Assembly (NCBI GenBank): GCA_945861815.1
Contig: CAMAVV010000032.1
Span: forward strand, 1-11,698
Source of the DNA: Thermoflexus hugenholtzii JAD2
Lineage (GTDB): Bacteria; Chloroflexota; Dehalococcoidia; SHYB01
Length of the DNA: 11,698 nt
Direction of reading: 5' to 3'
Under the pieces are notes generated by a model, which was given only the letters and a program-made list of their open reading frames with translations, was not told where the DNA came from and searched no databases. Position 1 is the stretch's first letter. Each line of letters opens with the position of its first letter. The position numbers and the translations under genes are program-made. Below, piece by piece: positions 5,143 through 11,305 of this stretch.

Positions 5143-5704
5143 ACGAGCTCGTCTTGCCCGTCAGCAATTGATTGATGCGCGGCATCAGCCGCTTCGCTTG
5201 GCTTGCGCTTTCCTCAGGCGAGAGGCCCGCGTAGGGACGGCCCATGACACAGTAGTCGTACGCCGGTATGCCCATCAGCCGCTTCGTCGACTCGGCTATC
5301 GGCACCATCGGCTCGACGACAACAACTGCCGTCGGAATCCCTCGGGCCTCTAGCTCCATGGCGTCGCGCAAACTGTGCGACGTGCAGCCCACTCAGCCTG
5401 CCACGCCGATGAGCGCGGCCCTCGCTCCCGATCCAGCCACTTGGTCAAGCTCGGCCTTTGTCATGTTTGCCGTCGTCTTCTTGTCGATGCGGAGGACTTT
5501 CGCAACACCGTAGCGCTCCGAGAGTTCAGCACAAAACGGGTCTAATATCTCAGGCGGGCTGCTCGCGCTTCCGCCCGAGATGACGAACACGACTTCGCCA
5601 GCGAGCTGAGGCAGGCGGCTCGCCATCTTCTTGTTTGCCTTCTCGGCGCGCTCGATGGTCCGTCCGGTAGGCTCCACGATGATGACCGCACTGTTCTTAT
5701 CCAT
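5141..5704 (-). CDS. UGSC-family selenoprotein B (187 aa, Sec104 encoded by in-frame TGA at 5393-5395)
   Basis: Start ATG 5704 overlaps the stop of the upstream partner gene by 8 bp; stop TAA at 5141-5143. The in-frame TGA at codon 104 is followed directly by V-G-C-T-S, giving the motif G-V-A-G-U-V-G-C-T-S-H-S-L-R-D-A. This is the conserved motif of the UGSC family, where the first position is Sec or Cys. Before it: 'AVIIVEPTGRT' (6-15) and a 'GARAALIGVAG' strand (93-103). After it: 'DAMELEARGIPTAVVVVEPM' (114-133) and a C-terminal tail. Reading through gives one coherent alpha/beta protein; stopping at TGA removes the family's motif and C-terminal domain. A hairpin fitting a bacterial SECIS follows the TGA. 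U-x-x-C suggests a redox-active selenenylsulfide pair. Function unknown; paralogous to the gene at 7891-8430. Confidence 0.85.
5363..5381 (-). promoter_or_regulatory. Predicted bacterial SECIS element of UGSC selenoprotein B
   Basis: On the minus strand, 11 nt after the TGA, arms GUCGCACA and UGCGCGAC pair at 7 of 8 positions (one A-C mismatch) around a 3-nt loop GUU. The apical loop begins 20 nt after the UGA and starts with GU, within the 16-37 nt window and loop rule described for bacterial SECIS elements. Geometry is identical to the hairpin at 8110-8128. Confidence 0.75.
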
Positions 5705-6701
5705 TGCCCTGCGCTTTCCTCTCTGCAACCCGCTTCGTGACCGGCAGCGATGTGTGCGGAGCGAACCACCAGCTCTGCGGCAGACCCTCTCCTCCGGCAA
5801 CCACAACCCAGATGTTCTCCGGTCGTCCTATTTTAGCCGGGTGCTCCCATCCCTTGGCAGGCGCTGTCAATCGCGGCCACAAGAACTGCTGGACATCGGC
5901 CTTTGACCAGCCCGCGCCGGAGATAACCCGCACATGCTCAGGGCCAAGGACAAGCATCGCAGTGACGCCTGGGAGCAAGCCGGCATCGAACAGCGTCCAC
6001 CCGGAGACCCGGAACTGAAAGGCTGCATGTTCGAGAAATGCCTCCGGCGTCCGGCTCGAGGCATCAAGCACGGCGAAGGGGGCATTCGATGGAAAATATG
6101 TCACCGTGCTCGCGCTCCCAGGAAATCCAAGCTGCACATGGAGCGGTTCCCAGGGGCTTGCCCCTTCGTTCTCCCCAAAGCAAAAGCCATAGCGGCCTGG
6201 CTGTGAGAACGGCGGGCGGTCCAAAGTCGAGCCGTCCAGCTTGCAGACGTTCCGTGTGAAAAGGCGCAGCGCGTGCCCAATGGCGGCGTTTGCCCTCGTC
6301 CCCGGCCCAAAGAGCGAATGGCCGCTGTTGATGCCGATCTCCTTAATCACAGGCCCATTGACCACAAGGACATGGAGAGTGCCGGCTAGGGAAATCGTCG
6401 CGCCTTCGAGTTTTCGCTCGTCAGCGGTCGCCGCCTGAACGCCCGCCAGCACCACAGGCATATATTCGGGAAGACATCCCGCCATCACCGCATTGGCGGC
6501 GACACTTTCGGCGGTCGCGATCACACCCATGTGGCGCAGCTCAGCGATGACGTCGTCGTGCTTCAGGCCAACGTAGTCAAGCATCGCCTGCACACGGCCT
6601 TCGGTTGGCGGCACAACGGGCAAGCCATCCGTCCAGCCATTCCCATAGCAGCCGTCGATTGCAGCAAGTGCATCGTCAAATCGGTGTGTAGTTGCTCGCA
6701 T
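5697..6701 (-). CDS. UGSC-associated conserved protein B (GLPVVPPT family, 334 aa)
   Basis: Function unknown; clearly paralogous to the gene at 8636-9676. Shared blocks: 'GWTDGLPVVPPTEGRV' (22-37), 'NAVMAGCLPEYMPVVLAGV' (70-88), 'VVNGPVIKEIGINSG' (113-127), 'FGPGTRANAAIGHALRL' (131-147), 'GFCFGENEGASPWEPLHVQLG' (172-192, core CFGENE and WEPLHV), and a C-terminal 'VVVAGGEGLPQSW' (299-311). Two cysteines, in NAVMAGC and FCF-ENE, are conserved between the copies and could interact with the selenocysteine of the partner. No signal peptide or TM segment is seen. The ATG at 6701 follows the stop of the phosphotriesterase-like pseudogene by 7 bp and has AGAGGG just upstream; an in-frame TTG at 6728 is less likely. 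The last 8 bp overlap the selenoprotein start (ATGGATAA), implying coupled translation and probably a joint complex. Confidence 0.82.
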   Translation of the reverse strand: MRATTHRFDDALAAIDGCYGNGWTDGLPVVPPTEGRVQAMLDYVGLKHDDVIAELRHMGVIATAESVAANAVMAGCLPEYMPVVLAGVQAATADERKLEGATISLAGTLHVLVVNGPVIKEIGINSGHSLFGPGTRANAAIGHALRLFTRNVCKLDGSTLDRPPFSQPGRYGFCFGENEGASPWEPLHVQLGFPGSASTVTYFPSNAPFAVLDASSRTPEAFLEHAAFQFRVSGWTLFDAGLLPGVTAMLVLGPEHVRVISGAGWSKADVQQFLWPRLTAPAKGWEHPAKIGRPENIWVVVAGGEGLPQSWWFAPHTSLPVTKRVAERKAQGNG

Positions 6702-6708
6702 CGTCCCT

Positions 6709-7103
6709 CTATATCTTCTCGCCGGCAAAAAAGCGGCGCGGATTCTCAGTCGTCATCGCGTGCACGTCGCTCTCTTTCACACCAGCCTTGAGAAGCTGCG
6801 GGATAAAGTCATCGATGGGATAGGTATACTGCCGCTTTGGTGAGTTGAGCCGCCAGCGCTGGTCCTCCGTCAGGTCTCGCTCCGATATGTGGTAACAGGC
6901 CATAGGCTCGAGAGAGACGAGTATCTGCCGCGCAAAGCCATCCTTCGCCAGTTGAGCGATATTCCGCACGCGCACCTCGTCCGGGCACAGCTCGTCGAGG
7001 CCGATGCAGCCGGAGCCGGATGCTTGATCGCCTCGTGCGCCAGCGTGAAGCTGAGCTTCTCCACGCCGACGGGCCCAAGGACAGTTTGGACCTGTTTCGT
7101 CAT
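6709..7103 (-). pseudogene. Phosphotriesterase-family hydrolase remnant (internal deletion and frameshift)
   Basis: The start (ATG 7103) encodes 'MTKQVQTVLGPVGVEKLSFTLAHE', the typical N-terminus of phosphotriesterase-like amidohydrolases (VxTVxGPVxxxxLGxTLxHEH). About 80 bp later a different frame encodes the family's C-terminus: 'GCIGLDELCPDEVRVRNIAQLAKDGFARQILVSLEP', then 'IDDFIPQLLKAGVKESDVHAMTTENPRRFFA', ending TAG at 6709-6711. About 200 residues of the usual 310-350 are missing, including the carbamylated-lysine and central histidine ligands, and the two ends are out of frame; the junction lies roughly at 7015-7040. It cannot make a functional enzyme. It lies in line with the VOC and UGSC-associated genes and keeps the operon spacing. 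An assembly collapse is the alternative explanation. Confidence 0.78.
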
Positions 7104-7170
7104 CGCATCGCTTCTCTCACGTCAACACAAGATCCGGCAGCGATTGAGGCTGGCTCTCTCGTCTCAACAA

Positions 7171-7659
7171 CTAATATTTCGCTGGCCCCTTTACCGCTTC
7201 TTTCAAGCTTTCGTGATACTGAAACTCAATCTTCAGGGGCAGCAGGTAGATCACGTAGAAGCTGTAGTTCTGCCAATGGGGCAACTCGGAGGTGTTCACG
7301 CCGCCCTTGCAAATGTCGTCCACATGGCAAGAGGGGTCTTTCTTCGCCTTATACTCCTTGGCCTTTTTATTGAAGTATTCCAAGTCCTCGCGCGTGTAAA
7401 TCTCGATGCCGATGTGGTCGTGGAGTCCTTCAACAACCCGTGGCTTGCCGCCGAGAAGATTCAGGAAATGCCCGCGATGGTAGAGGCGGAAGACAAGATG
7501 TTTCCCGATCTCTGTCCACTGCTTCTCTTCGTTCCAATCGAGAACGTTTTCACAAAAGTCCCGTAGCTTCTCCAGCTTGTCGCCTTGCAGAAGCGAAGGC
7601 TCAACAGTAACGGTCACGTGATTGATATTGGGGGTCTTGATAACTCCAGCAGTCGCCAT
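7171..7659 (-). CDS. VOC-superfamily (glyoxalase/dioxygenase-like) protein
   Basis: A 162-aa product that looks like a vicinal-oxygen-chelate fold protein. It starts with 'INHVTVTVEPS' (12-22, with a possible metal-ligand His14), has a helix 'KLEKLRDFCENVLDWNEE' typical of the first beta-alpha unit, 'HLVFRLYHRGHFLNLLGG', 'LHDHIGIEIYTREDLEYFNKKAKEY' (79-103) starting the second unit, and ends 'FYVIYLLPLKIEFQYHES', where E145 could be the last metal ligand. The specific reaction is not evident. Start ATG 7659 is supported by AGGAG 5 nt upstream; the open frame extends further upstream to 7755 without a good start signal. It is first in the minus-strand unit VOC - pseudogene - UGSC-associated - UGSC selenoprotein. 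Confidence 0.8.
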   Translation of the reverse strand: MATAGVIKTPNINHVTVTVEPSLLQGDKLEKLRDFCENVLDWNEEKQWTEIGKHLVFRLYHRGHFLNLLGGKPRVVEGLHDHIGIEIYTREDLEYFNKKAKEYKAKKDPSCHVDDICKGGVNTSELPHWQNYSFYVIYLLPLKIEFQYHESLKEAVKGPAKY

Positions 7660-7723
7660 GACAGCTCCTTTGAAATAACGGGTTGCGTGTTTTCTGGTTG
7701 ATCTTGTCCGTGAACCGCAAAAG

Positions 7724-7732
7724 GGTATAGCA
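7724..7732 (-). promoter_or_regulatory. Predicted extended -10 promoter of the VOC/UGSC-B operon
   Basis: On the minus strand TGC-TATACC (7732-7724) forms an extended -10 element. The hexamer 17 bp upstream, TTCCGG, is a weak -35. A start near 7717 would leave a leader of about 58 nt before the ATG at 7659. Confidence 0.35.
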
Positions 7733-7836
7733 GCAGTTGCTAGGTGCCGGAACAAGAAGTGGAGTAGCCGATTTGAATCATACGAAACACTCTCCAGACT
7801 CAGAAGCCTTTGGGAACTCCCTCATTCTAGGGCTAA

Positions 7837-7867
7837 CGTCAAATGCCAAACAGTTTGGCCTTTGACG
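7837..7867. repeat. Strong intergenic inverted repeat (hairpin)
   Basis: CGTCAAA...TTTGACG outer arms and GCCAAA...TTTGGC inner arms pair with a single mismatch between them around a CAG loop, about 14 bp in all. It lies 24 bp beyond the stop of the UGSC-A gene (7891). It has no clear T-tract on either strand, so it may be a factor-dependent terminator, an mRNA 3'-end stabiliser or an operator upstream of the VOC operon. The rest of 7660-7890 shows no gene. Confidence 0.6.
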
Positions 7868-7890
7868 GATTGAAAGGTAGCCGAACTGCC

Positions 7891-8430
7891 TTAAACCTGC
7901 CCCACCGTCAGCGCACGCACGAGATCTCGCAGGCGCTGCTTCCCGTGGCCGCGGATATCCGCCTCCGGCAGGTGATCAAAGGGGTGCGGCATCACGATGA
8001 ACGGAAGATGCGGGTAACCCTTCGCGCGAATCGTTGACTTGAAAAGCGACTCGAAAACCTGGGTGACGATCGTCACCGACGGGATGCCCGCCTTCTCGAA
8101 TCGGATGCTGTCGTGGCTACACCACGACGTGCACCCCCCTCAGTTGCCTAATCCGGTGATGACGGCGTCAACATTCTTCTTGAGCTCTTCAAAATCCTCT
8201 TGCACGATGGGGCCAGTCGTCGTAGCGAACTTCTTGACACATCGAGCCACGCCATACTGCTCGGCAAGCTCCACCTGAAAGACGTCGTCCATGATTTCGA
8301 TGGAACGCCAGCGGTTGCTGATGAGGCCGATGCGCTTCCCTTGAAGCGTCGTCAGCCTGGGTGCCAGGACATTCCTCTGGAGCGGTTGGTCGGAGATCGT
8401 CGGGAGCAATATCTCTACTTTAGGTGCCAT
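7891..8430 (-). CDS. UGSC-family selenoprotein A (179 aa, Sec97 encoded by in-frame TGA at 8140-8142)
   Basis: ATG 8430 has AAGGA 7 nt upstream; stop TAA at 7891-7893. Codon 97 is TGA, giving G-L-G-N-U-G-G-C-T-S-W-C-S-H-D-S, the UGSC-family motif with Sec at the first position and Cys100 three residues later. N-terminal half: 'VEILLPTISDQPLQRNVLAPRL', 'LQGKRIGLISNRWRSIEIMDDVF', 'VDAVITGLGN' ending the strand before Sec. After it: 'DSIRFEKAGIPSVTIVTQVF' (107-126), then 'YPHLPFIVMPHPFDHLP' (139-155) and a short helical tail. The continuation after TGA is family-like and has no further stop for 82 codons. A perfect hairpin follows the TGA (8110-8128). An in-frame GTG at 8481 is a less likely start. 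Divergent from the partner-family gene at 8636. The reaction is unknown. Confidence 0.87.
8110..8128 (-). promoter_or_regulatory. Predicted bacterial SECIS element of UGSC selenoprotein A
   Basis: On the minus strand, 11 nt after the TGA, arms GUCGUGGU and GCCACGAC pair at all 8 positions (the last is U-G) around a 3-nt loop GUA. Distance, arm length and loop size equal those of the hairpin at 5363-5381. The inner four pairs differ between the two with pairing kept or improved. Confidence 0.8.
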
Positions 8431-8561
8431 CGATTCATCCTTCCGCTTCTGTGCGTCCGGGGACGTCTCCTCGTATCGCACCTTGCATAGATTCTACGCT
8501 CGCCGCGAGCCTTCCGCATTCGCAGGCACCCCCATTTACAGGCGGTGCATAATGTAATGGT

Positions 8562-8590
8562 TTGGGGAACGGATTATTCGGCATTATACA
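8562..8590 (+). promoter_or_regulatory. Predicted promoter of the plus-strand UGSC-associated operon
   Basis: TTGGGG (8562-8567), 17 bp, TATACA (8585-8590); start near 8597. The 205-bp divergent region 8431-8635 is more AT-rich than the genes. No convincing minus-strand promoter for UGSC-A is seen in it. Confidence 0.35.
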
Positions 8591-8635
8591 TGTTGACGAT
8601 TGCTCTTACCTCTAACGCTTATGACTAATAACGCT

Positions 8636-9676
8636 ATGCCCGCCGCGAACCGCGTCCAGTTGGAAGATGACATCGTCGTCATCAACGACTTCCTCATCGC
8701 CCAAGGCTACAGCGACGGCCTCCCCGTCATCCCGCCGACGCTGGAACGCGTGGAGGAGATGGTGCAAGCTTCCGGCCGTCCAGCCAACGAGCTTGTGGCA
8801 ACGCTGCCGCCAGCCCAAGGCCAAGCGACTGTCCAGAAGATCGCCATCAACGCCGTCATGGCTGGCTGTCGTCCTGAATATATGCCCGTCGTCATCGCCG
8901 CCATCGAGGCGATGCTGCCGCCCCCGTACAACCTCAGCGTTGCCCAAGTGACAACGCATCCCGCCGCTCCGATGCTCATCGTCAACGGCCCTATTCGCAA
9001 AGAGCTCTCAATGAACTGGGGCACAAACGCCCTGGGGCAAGGCAACCGAGCCAACGCAACGATTGGGCGCGCCGTGCGGCTTGCTCTGGTCAACCTGGGC
9101 GGCGCGTCTCCCGGTGTCGACAAGTCCACTCAAGGCCAGCCGGTACGATACAGTTTTTGCTTCGCGGAAAACGAAGAGGAGAACCCCTGGGAGCCATTAC
9201 ATGTCGAGTACGGCCTGAAGCCCGGCGAGAGCGCAGTCACCGTCGTCTCGGCGGCTGGCACCCACCACCTCGGCCACGGCAGCGACGACGGGGAGGACCT
9301 GCTCAAGTCCCTTACCTCCGGCATCGTCTGCACCTCCAACAATCACTTGACCGCCCCAGGCAGCGAGCCCGTCCTTCTCTTGTGCCCGGCTCATGCCAAG
9401 CTGCTAGCAAATTGCGGGTACACCAAGGCCAAACTCAAGAAGCACTTCTATGAATATGCACGCGTACCCGTGGCCTCGCTCTCCGAATACACACTCAAGC
9501 GTCGCCGGCAGGCAGGGCACTCCGTAGAGCCTGAGACCTCGGTGCCCATGACGCGGCGATGGGAAGACTTCCTTATTGCAGTTGTCGGCGGTGATGGCGG
9601 GCTACACTCAACCTTTGTTCCAACCCTTGGCCCCAGCAAGGCTATTACCCAGCGGATCAGAAAACCGGCAGCCTAA
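8636..9676 (+). CDS. UGSC-associated conserved protein A (GLPVIPPT family, 346 aa)
   Basis: Paralogue of the protein at 5697-6701 with the same blocks in the same order: 'GYSDGLPVIPPTLERV' (24-39), 'NAVMAGCRPEYMPVVIAAIEA' (72-92, core GCRPEYMPVV), 'IVNGPIRKELSMNWG' (115-129), 'LGQGNRANATIGRAVRLALVN' (133-153, core GNRANATIGRA), 'YSFCFAENEEENPWEPLHVEYG' (172-193, core CFAENEEENPWEPLHVEYG) and C-terminal 'AVVGGDGGLHSTFVP' (315-329). Cys78 and Cys175 match the two conserved cysteines of the paralogue. Function unknown; soluble, no TM or signal. ATG 8636 fits the paralogue's N-terminus; ATG 8621 is possible. Neither has a clear Shine-Dalgarno sequence. First gene of the closely spaced unit with the AllA-like, LLM and amidohydrolase genes, and divergent from selenoprotein A, its presumed partner. 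Confidence 0.82.
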   Translation: MPAANRVQLEDDIVVINDFLIAQGYSDGLPVIPPTLERVEEMVQASGRPANELVATLPPAQGQATVQKIAINAVMAGCRPEYMPVVIAAIEAMLPPPYNLSVAQVTTHPAAPMLIVNGPIRKELSMNWGTNALGQGNRANATIGRAVRLALVNLGGASPGVDKSTQGQPVRYSFCFAENEEENPWEPLHVEYGLKPGESAVTVVSAAGTHHLGHGSDDGEDLLKSLTSGIVCTSNNHLTAPGSEPVLLLCPAHAKLLANCGYTKAKLKKHFYEYARVPVASLSEYTLKRRRQAGHSVEPETSVPMTRRWEDFLIAVVGGDGGLHSTFVPTLGPSKAITQRIRKPAA

Positions 9677-9695
9677 CCAAAGGAACGTGACAACC

Positions 9696-10250
9696 ATGGC
9701 CCTTAAGACAAAGTACCTCAAGATCGAGCCAATCACAGAGAAGGCCTTCGTGCCTTTTGGCGATATCCTCGGCTCTCTTTCTCGCAAACCTGACCGCCAG
9801 GTGAGCAACAATATCTCCTGGTGGTCCAAGTTTGAATGCACGGGGAAGGTCAACGTCTCCTACGTCAAGTACCTCTACCGCCACCCTCCGACAGACTATG
9901 AGCTGACGCGGGTCAGCCAGCACAAGAGTGTGACGCAAGCGATCATCCCTCTGGAAGCAAAGCCCTCCATCTTTATCTGCGCGCCGCCTACTCCTTGGGG
10001 TGTGAAACCTCCCCTGGACTCCTTCCGCGCCTTCCTCCTGGATGGAACCGCAGGCGTGGTGATGAAGAAACTCTGCTGGCACACCCTGGGCGCGCCCGCC
10101 GTCTACATCGTCAACCCGCCTACCTTCAGCATCATCGATATCAGCGAAATCGCGACACAGCAAGAACTGCGCAACCCGGGCCCCTATAAATACACCTTCG
10201 AAGTGAACCTGCCTGAGACCTACAACTCGATCATCAAAGTGAAGTGGTAG
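9696..10250 (+). CDS. Ureidoglycolate lyase (AllA)-family protein
   Basis: A 184-aa cupin-like protein resembling ureidoglycolate lyase, which releases urea from ureidoglycolate in purine (allantoin) breakdown. Visible: 'KIEPITEKAFVPFGDIL' (9-25) at the N-terminus as in AllA, 'YELTRVSQHKSVTQAIIPL' (68-86; His76 a probable metal ligand), 'SIFICAPPTPW', 'LDSFRAFLLDGTAGVVMKKLCWHTLGAPAVY' (107-137; W128-H129 of the G-x-W-H motif, here C-W-H). It is slightly longer than typical AllA (about 160-170 aa), and there are no other purine genes nearby, so a different substrate is plausible. ATG 9696 follows the previous stop by 19 bp; AAGGA (9680-9684) is 11 nt away, a long spacing. Confidence 0.78.
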   Translation: MALKTKYLKIEPITEKAFVPFGDILGSLSRKPDRQVSNNISWWSKFECTGKVNVSYVKYLYRHPPTDYELTRVSQHKSVTQAIIPLEAKPSIFICAPPTPWGVKPPLDSFRAFLLDGTAGVVMKKLCWHTLGAPAVYIVNPPTFSIIDISEIATQQELRNPGPYKYTFEVNLPETYNSIIKVKW

Positions 10251-10264
10251 GCAAAAGCATCTCC

Positions 10265-11296
10265 ATGAACGCTGCCGCACATGTCATCGGCGTCTCCGCA
10301 GTCGCGCCTCGCGTCACCGCCGATAACGCTCCTCCCGCCCTGCGCGCCATTGCAGGGGGCACTGGGCAGGCCACCTCCCTTGCCGTCCTCTCCCAGATTC
10401 AGGAGATGGAGCGCCTCGGCATCCCGGCGGTATGGATGACCCAGGACTATGTCGCCCAGGACGATCTCACCCTCTTCGCAGCCGCAGCCCTTCAAACAAA
10501 AACCATCAAGCTCGGCACATGCGTCATCCCTATGTGGCCGCGTCATCCCGTCGTCATCGTCCAGCAGGCCCTCGTCCTCTCCCAGCTTGCGCCGGGGCGC
10601 ATCCGAATCGGCATCGGCCCCAGCCACAAAAAGCCTATGGAGGAGATGCTCGGCTTCAGCTATGACCATCCCCTCTCCGCATTGCGTGAATATGTCACCA
10701 TTGTGAAAAGCCTTCTTCATCAAGGTACCGTCGACTTCGATGGAAAGCGCTATAAGGCCCACGCGAGGATCGCGAATCCAGCCCCTGGTCTGCCCATCAT
10801 CATCTCCGCTGTCCAGCGCAAGTCCTTCGAGCTGGCGGGCGAAGTCGCTGATGGCGCAGTGACGTGGAACTGTCCCCTGCCTTATCTCCGCGATGTCTGT
10901 CTCCCTGCCCTTAAGGCTGGCGCAAAGCGGGCCAATCGCCCGGCGCCGCCGCTCATCGCCCACGTCGCCGTCTGCGTCCACGACAGCATGAACGAGATAA
11001 AGCAGGCGGCACGGGAGCAGTTGCGTATCTTTGTCCGCCCGGAATCCCACTACGCCAAGATGATCGTCACGGCGGGCTACCCTGAAGTTATCGAGAAGAA
11101 CTGGAGCGAACGCCTCTTCCATGACTTCGTCGCCGCAGGCAATGAAAAGCAGGTCGCTACACACATCAAACAACTCTTCGCGATCGGCGCAACAGAGATC
11201 GTCGCAACGACGGTGACCGTTGGCAATGATCGCGTGGCATCACGGAATCGCACGCTCCGGCTCCTGGCAGACGTGGCGAAAGACCTGGCGAGGTAA
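10265..11296 (+). CDS. LLM-class flavin/F420-dependent oxidoreductase
   Basis: A 343-aa luciferase-like monooxygenase-class TIM-barrel protein. Visible: 'QIQEMERLGIPAVWMTQDY' (44-62), 'LTLFAAAALQTKTIKLGTCVIPMWPRHPVVIVQQALVLSQLAPGRIRIGIGPSHK', the family's highly conserved T-x-x-I-x-L-G-T-x-V-x-P ... HP ... A ... L-s-x-G-R-x-x-L-G-x-G core (79-121), then 'YVTIVKSLLHQGTVDFDGKRYKA' and 'PGLPIIISAVQRKSFELAGEVADGAVTW' typical of the C-terminal half. Such enzymes use FMNH2 or F420 to oxidise or reduce organic substrates; the choice and substrate cannot be set by eye, though this sequence style is common among F420-dependent members. Start ATG 10265 lies 14 bp after the AllA-like stop; a GTG at 10244 overlapping that gene is an alternative. 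Confidence 0.88.
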   Translation: MNAAAHVIGVSAVAPRVTADNAPPALRAIAGGTGQATSLAVLSQIQEMERLGIPAVWMTQDYVAQDDLTLFAAAALQTKTIKLGTCVIPMWPRHPVVIVQQALVLSQLAPGRIRIGIGPSHKKPMEEMLGFSYDHPLSALREYVTIVKSLLHQGTVDFDGKRYKAHARIANPAPGLPIIISAVQRKSFELAGEVADGAVTWNCPLPYLRDVCLPALKAGAKRANRPAPPLIAHVAVCVHDSMNEIKQAAREQLRIFVRPESHYAKMIVTAGYPEVIEKNWSERLFHDFVAAGNEKQVATHIKQLFAIGATEIVATTVTVGNDRVASRNRTLRLLADVAKDLAR

Positions 11297-11305
11297 GTAA
11301 GACCC

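Noticed and set aside
5393..5395. Nonsense mutation or sequencing error in the UGSC genes
   Set aside because: Two paralogues carry TGA at the same catalytic position with intact downstream coding and matching hairpins; independent errors would not coincide.
6889..7566. 225-codon plus-strand open frame across the phosphotriesterase remnant and VOC gene
   Set aside because: Antisense to the VOC gene, which has a good ribosome site and VOC pattern; the plus-strand product is not recognisable.
7837..7867. Calling the long hairpin an intrinsic terminator
   Set aside because: No run of T follows the stem on either strand, so it is listed only as an inverted repeat.
5141..8481. General reassignment of TGA to a sense codon (alternative genetic code)
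   Set aside because: TGA serves as a normal stop elsewhere, for example at 4444-4446 (beta C-half gene) and at 303-305. Within the intact genes in-frame TGA is seen only in the two UGSC genes, each once and at the same motif.
10220..11173. 317-codon open frame on the minus strand opposite the LLM oxidoreductase
   Set aside because: It is an antisense shadow of the GC-biased LLM coding sequence, which has clear family motifs and operon spacing on the plus strand.
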